DNA from: an uncultured Bacilli bacterium
Lineage (GTDB): Bacteria; Bacillota_I; Bacilli_A; RF39; UBA660
Reading direction: 5' to 3'
Assembly (NCBI GenBank): GCA_947632375.1
Contig: CANRPF010000010.1
Coordinates: forward strand, 1 to 45,979
Length of the DNA: 45,979 nucleotides
The translations under genes were made by a program, and so were the position numbers. The notes beneath the pieces were generated by a model that saw nothing but the letters and a program-made list of their open reading frames with translations, searched no databases and was not told the origin of the DNA. Shown in pieces: positions 33,891 through 41,353 of the stretch; position 1 is the stretch's first letter; each line of letters opens with the position of its first letter.

Positions 33891-36633
33891 TTTTAACCTC
33901 CTGTAAACTATAATTATGTCCTAAATATTCTACACCGTCTTCGCTCTCACAAAGAATCGTAGCACCACTCGAATGAATAACGTCAACAATATCGTCGCCC
34001 ATAATATCCCAAACAATATCATAACTCATATTCTTTTTATCACACATGAACATCAAATGGTTAAACATTTCTTTAGTGTTACTAAAAATCTTTTGTATAT
34101 CTGCTCTATATTTATCTTTATGTCCATATAAAATCATATTTACAATTTCAGCCATATCGCTATCATTAATACCTTCATTTTCTATCATAGCAACAAAACT
34201 TTTATATTGCTTTTGAGATTTATAAGTCTTACATAAATCCATTAATTGAGATATTTTATTATTATCTATATTGTCATAATCAACAAAGTTAGGCAACATA
34301 CTTGTTTTAGAAGGTCGATATTTTATATCACAATCGGCATTTTCTATTTCTCTACATAAATTATTCATAACACAGTCAGTTTCTAATACAGGCGAATACT
34401 TTTTATATTTTCTTACAAGTCTATTTTCACTTTCAGTTTTGTCTTCTTTTTTACACAAATCTTTAATTGACATACCAAAATGTTTATAACTGATACTATT
34501 AAAGTTTTTCTCATAGTTTTTATATTCTTTCATTAGTGTTGAATATAAATATATAAAGAAGTACGGCTTCTTCTTAACTACCATAGAATTATACTTATAT
34601 TTTTCTGCTTTTGTAATATCGTCGTCGTCTTTATTTATTCTTACCCAATAACGCCACTCTTTAGGGAACTGTGGTGGTGTTGTACCTTTTATCTTATCAA
34701 TTTCAGCACCTTGTATTTCCCTAAGTAATTTTATTCTTTTCTGCATTTCTTGCAACTGTTCTTGTTGACCTTCCCCTTTAAACAAAGGTAGCATTGCTAT
34801 CATACTTGTTGAATAATTAGTAATTTGTCCAACTTTAGTATCAAGACCCTTTACATCACATCTTATAAAATTAGGTAAAGTTACTCTTTGAGTTGGAACC
34901 ATTTCTTTTTCATAACTTATAGGCAATTCGTCTCTCATAGCACCCTTTAAAAAGTATTTATTATCAGTAGAACATACTATGTCTCCGTCAAAATCAGAGT
35001 CAGCGTGCTTAACAACGCTAATATCATAAATATTATATATAATTCCACTATATATATATTTGTACCATTTTTCCATATCTTCATTTGTTGCAACTTTTTC
35101 TATATTAATTTCTGAATAGTGCGTCAATGGACTTCTCATTAAACATATCTCTCCGTTAACATTTCTCTTATTCCAGAAATTAGAATATACTTCGCCAGAT
35201 TTTAATATTCCGTCTGGGCTAAGTCCCAAAGCGTTTCTAACTTGTGCAACAGGGTCACTTATCATAAATTGATAATTCCCCTTAACCCATATACGACCTA
35301 ACTTAGCTTGTCTTACAGACTCTTTTATAGAATTGTATATCTTTCTTTGCACATAACTGTCTTGTAACATAGTAGAATTTTTACATATGGCTTTAGTAAA
35401 AGCACTACCACAAGAATTAACTATGTCACTTAATGGACTTTCTGCGTCTTTTACGCCTACGTTATATGCTAAAGAATATAACTTATCCCCACTACATATA
35501 TTTTTGAACCAATCAGTAGTATAAGATACAAGACCTTTTATATCTTCTTTGTCTAAATCTAATACTTGAATATACTGATAATTAGTTAAAACATATTCGT
35601 CGTCGAACTCTTTATTATAACGAGCAACGCCCCATTTTAAATTATACGAATGGTGATAACTAAGATAGCCTTCCCATGCTGAATAGTATTTAGCCATTTT
35701 AAATTGAGATTCAGACAATAAAACATCTATATCGTTTATATTATATTCCGTACCATACTTATCTTTAATTTTCGTTATACCATTTTCTTTTGCATATTCT
35801 TTAAAATCAAATGTTACAAGATTACCTTTTATAAAGGCTGTTCTTACAACAAAAGAACAAGGAACATAATTTAAGTGCATATCACTAGCCCACAACTCTG
35901 CCATTTCTGGACTTATTATTCCTTGACCGTCTGCACTATTAAGTTTTATATCTTGGTATCTTATTTCAACTTGGTTTTTACCATTTTCGTCTTTATAGAT
36001 ATGATTTAATTTTTGGTTAAGTACCATAGTATCAAAATCTTCAATAACACATACTCTAGGTTCTCTAACCCATAACACAGACGAAAAAGACAAAGCAAAA
36101 TAAGCACTAAGTTTAGCAAGATTTATATTCTTTATTTTTTTATCAAGACCACACATTAAATGTTCTTGCATATAATCATATAAATCTTCATTTATAAAAC
36201 TTACTGTGTTTCTTCTCATTTGTCCAGAACCAACCATAAATCTAACATAATGTTTACCATTTAAGTCAAATCCGTCTCTTGCTATTCTTCTATAATCTTT
36301 TTTTGTTATTACTTTGATGTTGACTATATCACTAACAAACAACATATTATTTAACTTTTGTTGCAAACCTTGTATCTTGTCTATGTTTTCTTGGGTTGTA
36401 GGTAATTTCTTTATATCTTTCATTTGTTTTCTTATTTCCTGTACTTTATTATATAATGCTATATGGTCTCCCATTTCTCCATAGTATTCTCTTATTTTTG
36501 CTAAAACAAGATTATCACCTATGGATACTACGCACCCGTCTCTTGAAGCCTCTTTAAAAGTATATGTATTTAAGCTCTCTATTCTGTCAGACGGTATTTT
36601 GTAAACATAATATAAATTTTGCAAAACCTTCAA
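33877..36633 (-). CDS. Two-barrel RNA polymerase-like protein (YonO / QDE-1 type)
   Basis: A 918-aa protein from a TTG start with AAGGAGTGA 6 bases upstream. The key sign is VKHADSDFDGDIVCSTDNK (Asp547, Asp549, Asp551), the metal-binding DxDGD of double-psi-beta-barrel RNA polymerases. Upstream are motifs like those of QDE-1/eukaryotic RDR-type enzymes: RFMVGSGQMRRNTVSF (131-146), SADGQGIISPEMAEL (233-247) and GEICLMRSPLTHYSEIN (494-510) in the place of the usual V-x-R-x-P-x-x-HPGD. Length is close to the SPbeta polymerase YonO (about 900 aa), which makes RNA from DNA alone. It follows a HAD protein behind a consensus promoter, so it is probably early. It may transcribe later phage genes. Template preference is not provable here. 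Confidence 0.85.
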   Translation of the reverse strand: MKVLQNLYYVYKIPSDRIESLNTYTFKEASRDGCVVSIGDNLVLAKIREYYGEMGDHIALYNKVQEIRKQMKDIKKLPTTQENIDKIQGLQQKLNNMLFVSDIVNIKVITKKDYRRIARDGFDLNGKHYVRFMVGSGQMRRNTVSFINEDLYDYMQEHLMCGLDKKIKNINLAKLSAYFALSFSSVLWVREPRVCVIEDFDTMVLNQKLNHIYKDENGKNQVEIRYQDIKLNSADGQGIISPEMAELWASDMHLNYVPCSFVVRTAFIKGNLVTFDFKEYAKENGITKIKDKYGTEYNINDIDVLLSESQFKMAKYYSAWEGYLSYHHSYNLKWGVARYNKEFDDEYVLTNYQYIQVLDLDKEDIKGLVSYTTDWFKNICSGDKLYSLAYNVGVKDAESPLSDIVNSCGSAFTKAICKNSTMLQDSYVQRKIYNSIKESVRQAKLGRIWVKGNYQFMISDPVAQVRNALGLSPDGILKSGEVYSNFWNKRNVNGEICLMRSPLTHYSEINIEKVATNEDMEKWYKYIYSGIIYNIYDISVVKHADSDFDGDIVCSTDNKYFLKGAMRDELPISYEKEMVPTQRVTLPNFIRCDVKGLDTKVGQITNYSTSMIAMLPLFKGEGQQEQLQEMQKRIKLLREIQGAEIDKIKGTTPPQFPKEWRYWVRINKDDDDITKAEKYKYNSMVVKKKPYFFIYLYSTLMKEYKNYEKNFNSISYKHFGMSIKDLCKKEDKTESENRLVRKYKKYSPVLETDCVMNNLCREIENADCDIKYRPSKTSMLPNFVDYDNIDNNKISQLMDLCKTYKSQKQYKSFVAMIENEGINDSDMAEIVNMILYGHKDKYRADIQKIFSNTKEMFNHLMFMCDKKNMSYDIVWDIMGDDIVDVIHSSGATILCESEDGVEYLGHNYSLQEVKNVDI

Positions 36634-36647
36634 GAGAAATCACTCCT

Positions 36648-37244
36648 TTACTTCTTTGTTAATGTATCACAGTCATATTCTTTATAAAAATCTAATATAG
36701 AGCCAATCTCTTCCCAAGTATTGACCATTAAATAATCTTCTGCTTTTGACGGCTGTTGCCACTTAAAATTATTAAAATCTTTATACAAAACTTTAATCGA
36801 AGCATTTGTCAATAAACAATCAAAACAATCGTCTATTTGAATAGCCCCACTCATATCAACTCTACTTTTATTTAAAAAACTATTGTCTTCACCTATACCA
36901 ATAAAATCAAAGTTCCAATTTTGATAAGGTAACATTGTCTTTAACCATTCTTTTTTCTTTTTGTTATTTTTAGTTGTACCATTACTAACAAAAACTATTT
37001 CAAAGTCTGACGCATAGTTTTTTATAAAATTTTCAAATCCAGGTTTAAAATCTAAATTATCATAAAAACTATCACTTTCAAACATATCTATCTTTTCTTT
37101 TACAGATATTGGATATATAGACTGAAAATTATAATCTTTCAAATCTTCCTCGGTTTTACTTAAACCGTATTTGTCATTTATCATTTCGATAATTCTTTTA
37201 TTACTTTCAACAACAGTATTATCAAAGTCTATAAAGATAGTCAT
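36648..37244 (-). CDS. HAD-family phosphatase, 5'-(deoxy)nucleotidase type
   Basis: A 198-aa protein starting MTIFIDFDNTVVESNKRIIE: Asp6 and Asp8 are the HAD nucleophile and acid. Motif II is FVSNGT, Lys lies in the centre (KNNKKKKEWLK), and motif III/IV is IQIDDCFDCL with paired Asp. This order and length fit the 5'(3')-deoxyribonucleotidase group (NT5C-like), common in phages, which dephosphorylates nucleoside monophosphates. GGGAGG lies 9 bases before the ATG. It is the first gene after the leftward promoter at 37.3 kb and leads into the polymerase gene with a 14-base gap. A nucleotide pool role in early infection is likely. Confidence 0.78.
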   Translation of the reverse strand: MTIFIDFDNTVVESNKRIIEMINDKYGLSKTEEDLKDYNFQSIYPISVKEKIDMFESDSFYDNLDFKPGFENFIKNYASDFEIVFVSNGTTKNNKKKKEWLKTMLPYQNWNFDFIGIGEDNSFLNKSRVDMSGAIQIDDCFDCLLTNASIKVLYKDFNNFKWQQPSKAEDYLMVNTWEEIGSILDFYKEYDCDTLTKK

Positions 37245-37283
37245 ATCATGTACCTCCCTTCTGCTCTATCTTACTATAATGGT

Positions 37284-37312
37284 ATTATATCAAAAAAATA
37301 ATAAAAAGTCAA
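37284..37312 (-). promoter_or_regulatory. Leftward sigma-A promoter for the HAD-polymerase operon
   Basis: On the minus strand TTGACT (37312-37307), a 17-base spacer and TATAAT (37289-37284) lie 40 bases before the HAD start. This is a near-perfect host promoter, so the phage polymerase gene is probably transcribed by host enzyme. Confidence 0.9.
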
Positions 37313-37320
37313 CCGAATTA

Positions 37321-37349
37321 TTGACAAAATAATAAAAGTATGATAAAAT
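37321..37349 (+). promoter_or_regulatory. Rightward sigma-A promoter, divergent from the polymerase operon
   Basis: TTGACA (37321-37326), 17-base spacer, TAAAAT (37344-37349), 18 bases before the ATG of the antirepressor-like gene. The two -35 boxes of this divergent pair are only 8 bases apart (CCGAATTA), so one bound regulator could control both. Confidence 0.9.
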
Positions 37350-37367
37350 AAGCATGGGTGATAAGGT

Positions 37368-38066
37368 ATGGAACAAGAAATTTATTATATCTGTGGAATA
37401 AAACAAATACGTCTTAAAGACGAAGACGGAGAATATTGGTATCCAATGCAATATTTCTTTAAAACTATATTATTCAAAAGATTAAATTTGTCTACATACA
37501 GAGACGACGAGAGATATAATATACATATGAGGGTATTAGAATATCAACCAATAGGGGTAAACAATGAAACAAACAAAGCATGGTTTATAAACACAGAAGG
37601 AATGTATATGTTGCTGTCAAAACAAAAGGTTAAACCAACAACACCAAGAACTACAAATAGATTACAAAAAATTCTTGCAGCAGCAAAAAACTTTTTTGGC
37701 GTTCCTAACACAGACGAAGAAAATCCTATATATTTAAGTTATACACCAGATATATCAAATTATGATGTGTGGAGTATATTATGTATAACAAGGGATACAA
37801 GTATCAAACATGATACATTATGGAAGAGATGTGAAGGCTGTGGCTATTATTATCCATTAACTAAAAATTATTTCATTGAGAACAAAACTGGTTTTTCTGC
37901 TAAATGCAAACAATGTTCTGGTAGAGACTTTAAATGTCAAAACAAAAAATTACAATTTATCTATAATAATGGTGGATTAAACTTACTATTCGCTTTACAT
38001 GAAGATAAAGACGAAGAAATATTAAAAGAAATCAAAAAGTGGATTAGAGAAGGTGAGATAATATAA
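37368..38066 (+). CDS. Antirepressor-like protein with C-terminal zinc ribbon
   Basis: A 232-aa protein, first gene of the short rightward operon. The N-terminal 90 residues (WYPMQYFFKTILFKRLNLST; HMRVLEYQPIGVNNETNKAW; FINTEGMYMLLSKQK) resemble the Bro-N/antirepressor fold, which in phages often binds DNA or repressors. Residues about 155-195 form a zinc ribbon, CEGCGYYYPLTKNYFIENK then CKQCSG, similar to ribbons paired with Bro-N or HNH domains. The C-terminus is charged and helical. A GGTGATAAGG ribosome site precedes the ATG. It lies behind its own consensus promoter, opposite the polymerase operon, and overlaps nothing. A regulator of the divergent promoter pair is a reasonable guess. Confidence 0.6.
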   Translation: MEQEIYYICGIKQIRLKDEDGEYWYPMQYFFKTILFKRLNLSTYRDDERYNIHMRVLEYQPIGVNNETNKAWFINTEGMYMLLSKQKVKPTTPRTTNRLQKILAAAKNFFGVPNTDEENPIYLSYTPDISNYDVWSILCITRDTSIKHDTLWKRCEGCGYYYPLTKNYFIENKTGFSAKCKQCSGRDFKCQNKKLQFIYNNGGLNLLFALHEDKDEEILKEIKKWIREGEII

Positions 38067-38068
38067 AC

Positions 38069-39271
38069 ATGAAAAAAGAATTAGAACTTAATATTGTAGA
38101 CGCTGGCTGTGGCGTAGGTAAAACAACAGCAATGATAAACTTTATAAATCAAAGTAGTGACGAAGATAGATTTATCTATATAACGCCGCTACTAACAGAA
38201 GTATCAAGAATAAAAACCGAGTGTAAACAAAAACATTTTAAAGAACCAGAAATTAAACCAACAAAAACAGATAGTATAGTTAAATTAATAGAAGACGGAG
38301 AAAATATAGTGTCAACACACGCTTTGTTTAAAAAATTAACAGAAGAGACTTTGGAGCTATCTAAATTTAAAGGCTATACTCTAATTATAGACGAGTGTGC
38401 TGATGTAATCAAAGAAATAGAAATATCAAAAGACGATTTAAAAACTGTTTTAGAAAAATACACAGTAACAACAAAAGACGATAACTTAGCATGGGTAGCA
38501 ACTGAATATGAAGGTAGATTTGAAGATTACAAAAATATGATTGAAATGGGTGGTGTTCAAGTTTATAGGTCTAGTCTAGGTGAGATTGTATCTTTAGTTT
38601 GGGTGTTTCCAATATCTATGTTTGAAGCGTTTGATAACGTGTATCTATTGACTTATATGTTTAACGGTCAAAAAGGTTATTATGATTATCATAATGTCAA
38701 AATTAAAAATCTGTACGTTAAAGATTTTCAATTAACAACAGAACCACAACATTACAACTATGAAGAACAAAAAAATCTAATAACTATATTAGACGACGAT
38801 AAGTTAAATGCTATAGGTGACGGAAATGGCTCTATATCTAAATCTTGGTTCTACAGAAATAGGAACAATATCTTAATTACCCAATTAAAAAATAATGTAA
38901 CAAATTTCTTTATACACAAAATTAAAGTTCCACAGAAAGAAAGATTATGGACTACGTTCAAAGGTTATAAAAATAAAATAGAAGGCAAAGGTTACATTAG
39001 AAATTTTGCCCCTTCTAATGCAAGAGCAACAAACGATTACAGAGAATGTACCACTGTTGTATATGCTGTAAATAAATATATGCGACCATGCTTAAAACAC
39101 TTCTTTGAGTCTCACGGTATAACAGTTGACGAGAAACAGTACGCTTTATCAGAGATGTTACAATTTATTTATAGAAGTGCAATAAGAGATAACAAACCAA
39201 TAACTGTATATGTTCCGTCAAAAAGAATGAGAGATTTACTAATAGAGTGGAAGAATAAAAAAGACGAGTAA
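38069..39271 (+). CDS. SF2-type helicase / P-loop ATPase
   Basis: A 400-aa protein two bases after the previous stop. It has Walker A DAGCGVGKTT (residues 11-20), motif Ia-like YITPLLTEVSRIK, a STHALF segment, and Walker B TLIIDECAD (DEC 108-110). Toward the end it has NARATNDYRECTTVVYAVNK and LSEMLQFIYRSAIRDNKPIT followed by VYVPSKRMRDLLIEW, which fit helicase motifs V/VI of a compact SF2 family found in phages. It probably unwinds DNA or RNA, or remodels complexes, in early infection. It ends at a bidirectional terminator. No separate DNA-binding domain is evident. Confidence 0.72.
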   Translation: MKKELELNIVDAGCGVGKTTAMINFINQSSDEDRFIYITPLLTEVSRIKTECKQKHFKEPEIKPTKTDSIVKLIEDGENIVSTHALFKKLTEETLELSKFKGYTLIIDECADVIKEIEISKDDLKTVLEKYTVTTKDDNLAWVATEYEGRFEDYKNMIEMGGVQVYRSSLGEIVSLVWVFPISMFEAFDNVYLLTYMFNGQKGYYDYHNVKIKNLYVKDFQLTTEPQHYNYEEQKNLITILDDDKLNAIGDGNGSISKSWFYRNRNNILITQLKNNVTNFFIHKIKVPQKERLWTTFKGYKNKIEGKGYIRNFAPSNARATNDYRECTTVVYAVNKYMRPCLKHFFESHGITVDEKQYALSEMLQFIYRSAIRDNKPITVYVPSKRMRDLLIEWKNKKDE

Positions 39272-39290
39272 TTAACTCGTTTTTTCTTTT
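39256..39290. terminator. Bidirectional rho-independent terminator
   Basis: ACGAGT (39264-39269) pairs with ACTCGT (39275-39280) across AATTA. A T-run follows on the plus strand (39281-39286) and an A-run precedes it (TTTTTT on the minus strand, 39261-39256 region), so it can stop both the rightward helicase operon and the leftward methyltransferase operon. It overlaps the ends of both. Confidence 0.78.
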
Positions 39291-39385
39291 TCTAAACATT
39301 CTGGACATAGCACTTTACCATTATAACCTTTGCAGTCATAAGACCATTTGCCACAGTTGTCACATTTGTCTTTAAATTTACTCAT
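39272..39385 (-). CDS. Small 37-aa zinc-ribbon protein
   Basis: MSKFKDKCDNCGKWSYDCKG followed by YNGKVLCPECLEKEKTS: Cys8-x2-Cys11 and Cys28-x2-Cys31 (plus Cys18) form a zinc-ribbon pair. The ATG overlaps the stop region of the methyltransferase gene by 8 bases, and the stop lies in the convergent terminator, adjacent to the end of the helicase gene. The codon pattern and motif support it as real. It could bind DNA or protein as a small adaptor of the methyltransferase operon; role unknown. Confidence 0.65.
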   Translation of the reverse strand: MSKFKDKCDNCGKWSYDCKGYNGKVLCPECLEKEKTS

Positions 39386-40169
39386 TCAAATCTAAACCTC
39401 CCAATCGCTCTCTTGCTATTTTAACATATTCTGGAACTATTTCAAACCCTATATAATGTCTATTCATAAGTTTTGCCATTTTACAAGTAGTTCCACTACC
39501 CATAAAAATATCCAAGACAACGTCTCCTTCATTGCTCCAACTGATTATATGGTCTTTAGCAAGTTGCTCTGGAAATATAGCGGGGTGTTGAAACGCAATT
39601 TTATCTTTAGTAGATTTTCCACTACCTGTATCATAAATCCAATAATTGTAACGTACCCCAAACTCTTCTGCTTTAAAATGCTGTTCTTTATAAGTACCGT
39701 CTTTTTGTCTTTTTAATTTTTTCCTGTCTTCTACATATTTATTCTTTCTGTCTTTAATTAAATTATGCGTCTTTTGTTTTCCTTTTGTAAAAACAAACAT
39801 ATACTCAAATTTTTGTTGATACGAGTCTAAAGCACCAGCGTTTATTCCACCTTTCTTTATGTAAATCATAGTGTCTTTTAATCTCCACCCTACTTCTTTA
39901 AATAATAATGCTTGTGAAAAAGACGTTCCACTTTCATTTCCATTACGAACTCTATCACTTACTACCCAAACAACTGTACCTCCCTCTTTTGTTATACGTA
40001 ATAATTCTTCGGCTATACACTTACATTTTTCTAATGTTAGAAAATTATCATTTTCATATTTTCTTAAATTATCATAAGGTGGAGATGTTACCGTCAAATC
40101 TATTGAATTATCTGGTATATCCTTCATTAAATCTACACAATCACCGCATTTCATATAGTCTACCTTCAT
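39378..40169 (-). CDS. DNA methyltransferase, N4-C/N6-A type (beta order)
   Basis: A 263-aa protein. Catalytic motif IV TSPPYDNLRKYEND is near the N-terminus (about residues 29-42) and the SAM-binding motif I DIFMGSGTTCKMAKLMNRHY is near the C-terminus, with YIGFEIVPEYVKIA after it. This order is the beta class of N6-adenine or N4-cytosine methyltransferases. No restriction nuclease is nearby, so it probably protects phage DNA or regulates. It shares 48-base-scale similarity in motif style with the next methyltransferase but has a different middle (target recognition) region, so it likely has another target. The two genes are one base apart. Confidence 0.88.
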   Translation of the reverse strand: MKVDYMKCGDCVDLMKDIPDNSIDLTVTSPPYDNLRKYENDNFLTLEKCKCIAEELLRITKEGGTVVWVVSDRVRNGNESGTSFSQALLFKEVGWRLKDTMIYIKKGGINAGALDSYQQKFEYMFVFTKGKQKTHNLIKDRKNKYVEDRKKLKRQKDGTYKEQHFKAEEFGVRYNYWIYDTGSGKSTKDKIAFQHPAIFPEQLAKDHIISWSNEGDVVLDIFMGSGTTCKMAKLMNRHYIGFEIVPEYVKIARERLGGLDLNE

Positions 40170-40170
40170 A

Positions 40171-40923
40171 CTAAATACTCTCTTTCTCTTCTATTCTGTT
40201 TTTTGCTATCTCTACATAATCAGGTACTATCTCAAAACCTATATAGTGTCTGCTAGTATTAACACAGGCTACCGCTGTTGTACCACTCCCTAAGAATGGG
40301 TCTAAAACGACATCACCTTCTTTTGTACTTAACAAGATACATATTTCAGGGAGCTCAATAGGAAATCCGCTATGACCCCATTTAGATTTAGTCTCTTTTC
40401 TTCCAAAATTATTTTTATTTTGTTTACCAGAGTTAAAAGGTATTTCCCATACATTACCCACGTTCTTAGTTTTAAATACATCTGGGTGTTTTTCATAAAC
40501 ACTCTTTTTATCTAACTCAATACCTGTTGATGTATGTCTTAACATAAAAATATATTCACATTGATTTGTAAGTTGTCTCGTAGTGTTTGCAGGCTGTTGA
40601 TTATATCTATACCAAATAATAGTATCATGCAACTTAAACATAACCTTCCTGGTTGCAAGTTCCATTAACTCGAATGCTCTAATAGTTATCTCACTATCAT
40701 TAATAACATTTAAGTAAAAAGTTCCATTAGGTTTTAAAACCCTCTTACACTCTCTTAACCATATCTCGCACCAGTCTAGGTATTGTTTATATGAATTAAA
40801 GTATGCCTCATACTCAAAACCTTTCCAATATGGTGGACTTGTAATGATACAGTCAATACTTTTGTCTGGTATTTGTTTTATCAATTCCAAACAATCACCA
40901 CATTCAATATAATCGTATTTCAT
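40171..40923 (-). CDS. Second DNA methyltransferase, N4-C/N6-A type (beta order)
   Basis: A 250-aa protein from the ATG at 40923 (AGGTGG upstream; a GTG four codons earlier is possible). It has MKYDYIECGDCLELIKQIPD, motif IV ITSPPYWKGFEYEAYF, and the SAM-binding motif DPFLGSGTTAVACVNTSRHY then IGFEIVPDYVEIAKNRIEE. It is a beta-class N4/N6 methyltransferase with a middle region (WYRYNQQPANTTRQLTNQCE) unlike that of its neighbour. The pair is coupled in the leftward operon. A protective role against host restriction is likely but the targets cannot be read from the sequence. Confidence 0.88.
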   Translation of the reverse strand: MKYDYIECGDCLELIKQIPDKSIDCIITSPPYWKGFEYEAYFNSYKQYLDWCEIWLRECKRVLKPNGTFYLNVINDSEITIRAFELMELATRKVMFKLHDTIIWYRYNQQPANTTRQLTNQCEYIFMLRHTSTGIELDKKSVYEKHPDVFKTKNVGNVWEIPFNSGKQNKNNFGRKETKSKWGHSGFPIELPEICILLSTKEGDVVLDPFLGSGTTAVACVNTSRHYIGFEIVPDYVEIAKNRIEEKESI

Positions 40924-40935
40924 TATATTCACCAC

Positions 40936-41118
40936 CTATTCATAAATATTCATAAGTGCAAATAATTCTCTTATCTCGTCGTCTATAAGAACAACCTCGT
41001 CCCATACATATTCGCCGTCTGTACCACAAACAATATTATTTGCTATATATTCAGCAACAGAATATAGACGCTCTCGTAATATTTCATTTTCTTCTTTAAG
41101 TTGTTTTAAATCTTCCAT
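40936..41118 (-). CDS. Small acidic hypothetical protein
   Basis: A 60-aa acidic, helical protein (MEDLKQLKEENEILRERLYS, then DGEYVWDEVVLIDDEIRELF). TAAGGAGG lies before the ATG. Its N-terminus is a short coiled coil, suggesting a dimer. It lies between a zinc-site protein and the methyltransferases with 10-12 base gaps. No family recognised. Confidence 0.6.
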   Translation of the reverse strand: MEDLKQLKEENEILRERLYSVAEYIANNIVCGTDGEYVWDEVVLIDDEIRELFALMNIYE

Positions 41119-41128
41119 ACTGTCCTCC

Positions 41129-41353
41129 TTAAAATTTGTCTTTAGGAATAAATTTGCAAATATTCTTTAAACTCTTTATTCCTTTTTTCTTAAACCTATC
41201 TTCTTCGTCACTAAGCATATTATGTGTAATACTTACAAAAGCTCTTTTGCATTTCTTACAATAAAAATATTCTGTAATGTAGTCTCCATTATCTGTTGTA
41301 CTATACAACCTACGAAAAAGTCTAGGGTGTTTACATCTCTTCTTCCTTATCAT
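41129..41353 (-). CDS. Small basic protein with a Cys pair
   Basis: A 74-aa basic protein (MIRKKRCKHPRLFRRLYSTT; FYCKKCKRAFVSITHNMLSD; KSLKNICKFIPKDKF). C-x2-C (YCKKCK) with Cys7 and His9 could form a zinc site, as in small zinc-finger proteins. The start overlaps the end of the GHKL ATPase gene by 23 bases; GAGGTTTTATTAA lies before the ATG. Nucleic-acid binding is plausible; unknown function. Confidence 0.6.
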   Translation of the reverse strand: MIRKKRCKHPRLFRRLYSTTDNGDYITEYFYCKKCKRAFVSITHNMLSDEEDRFKKKGIKSLKNICKFIPKDKF

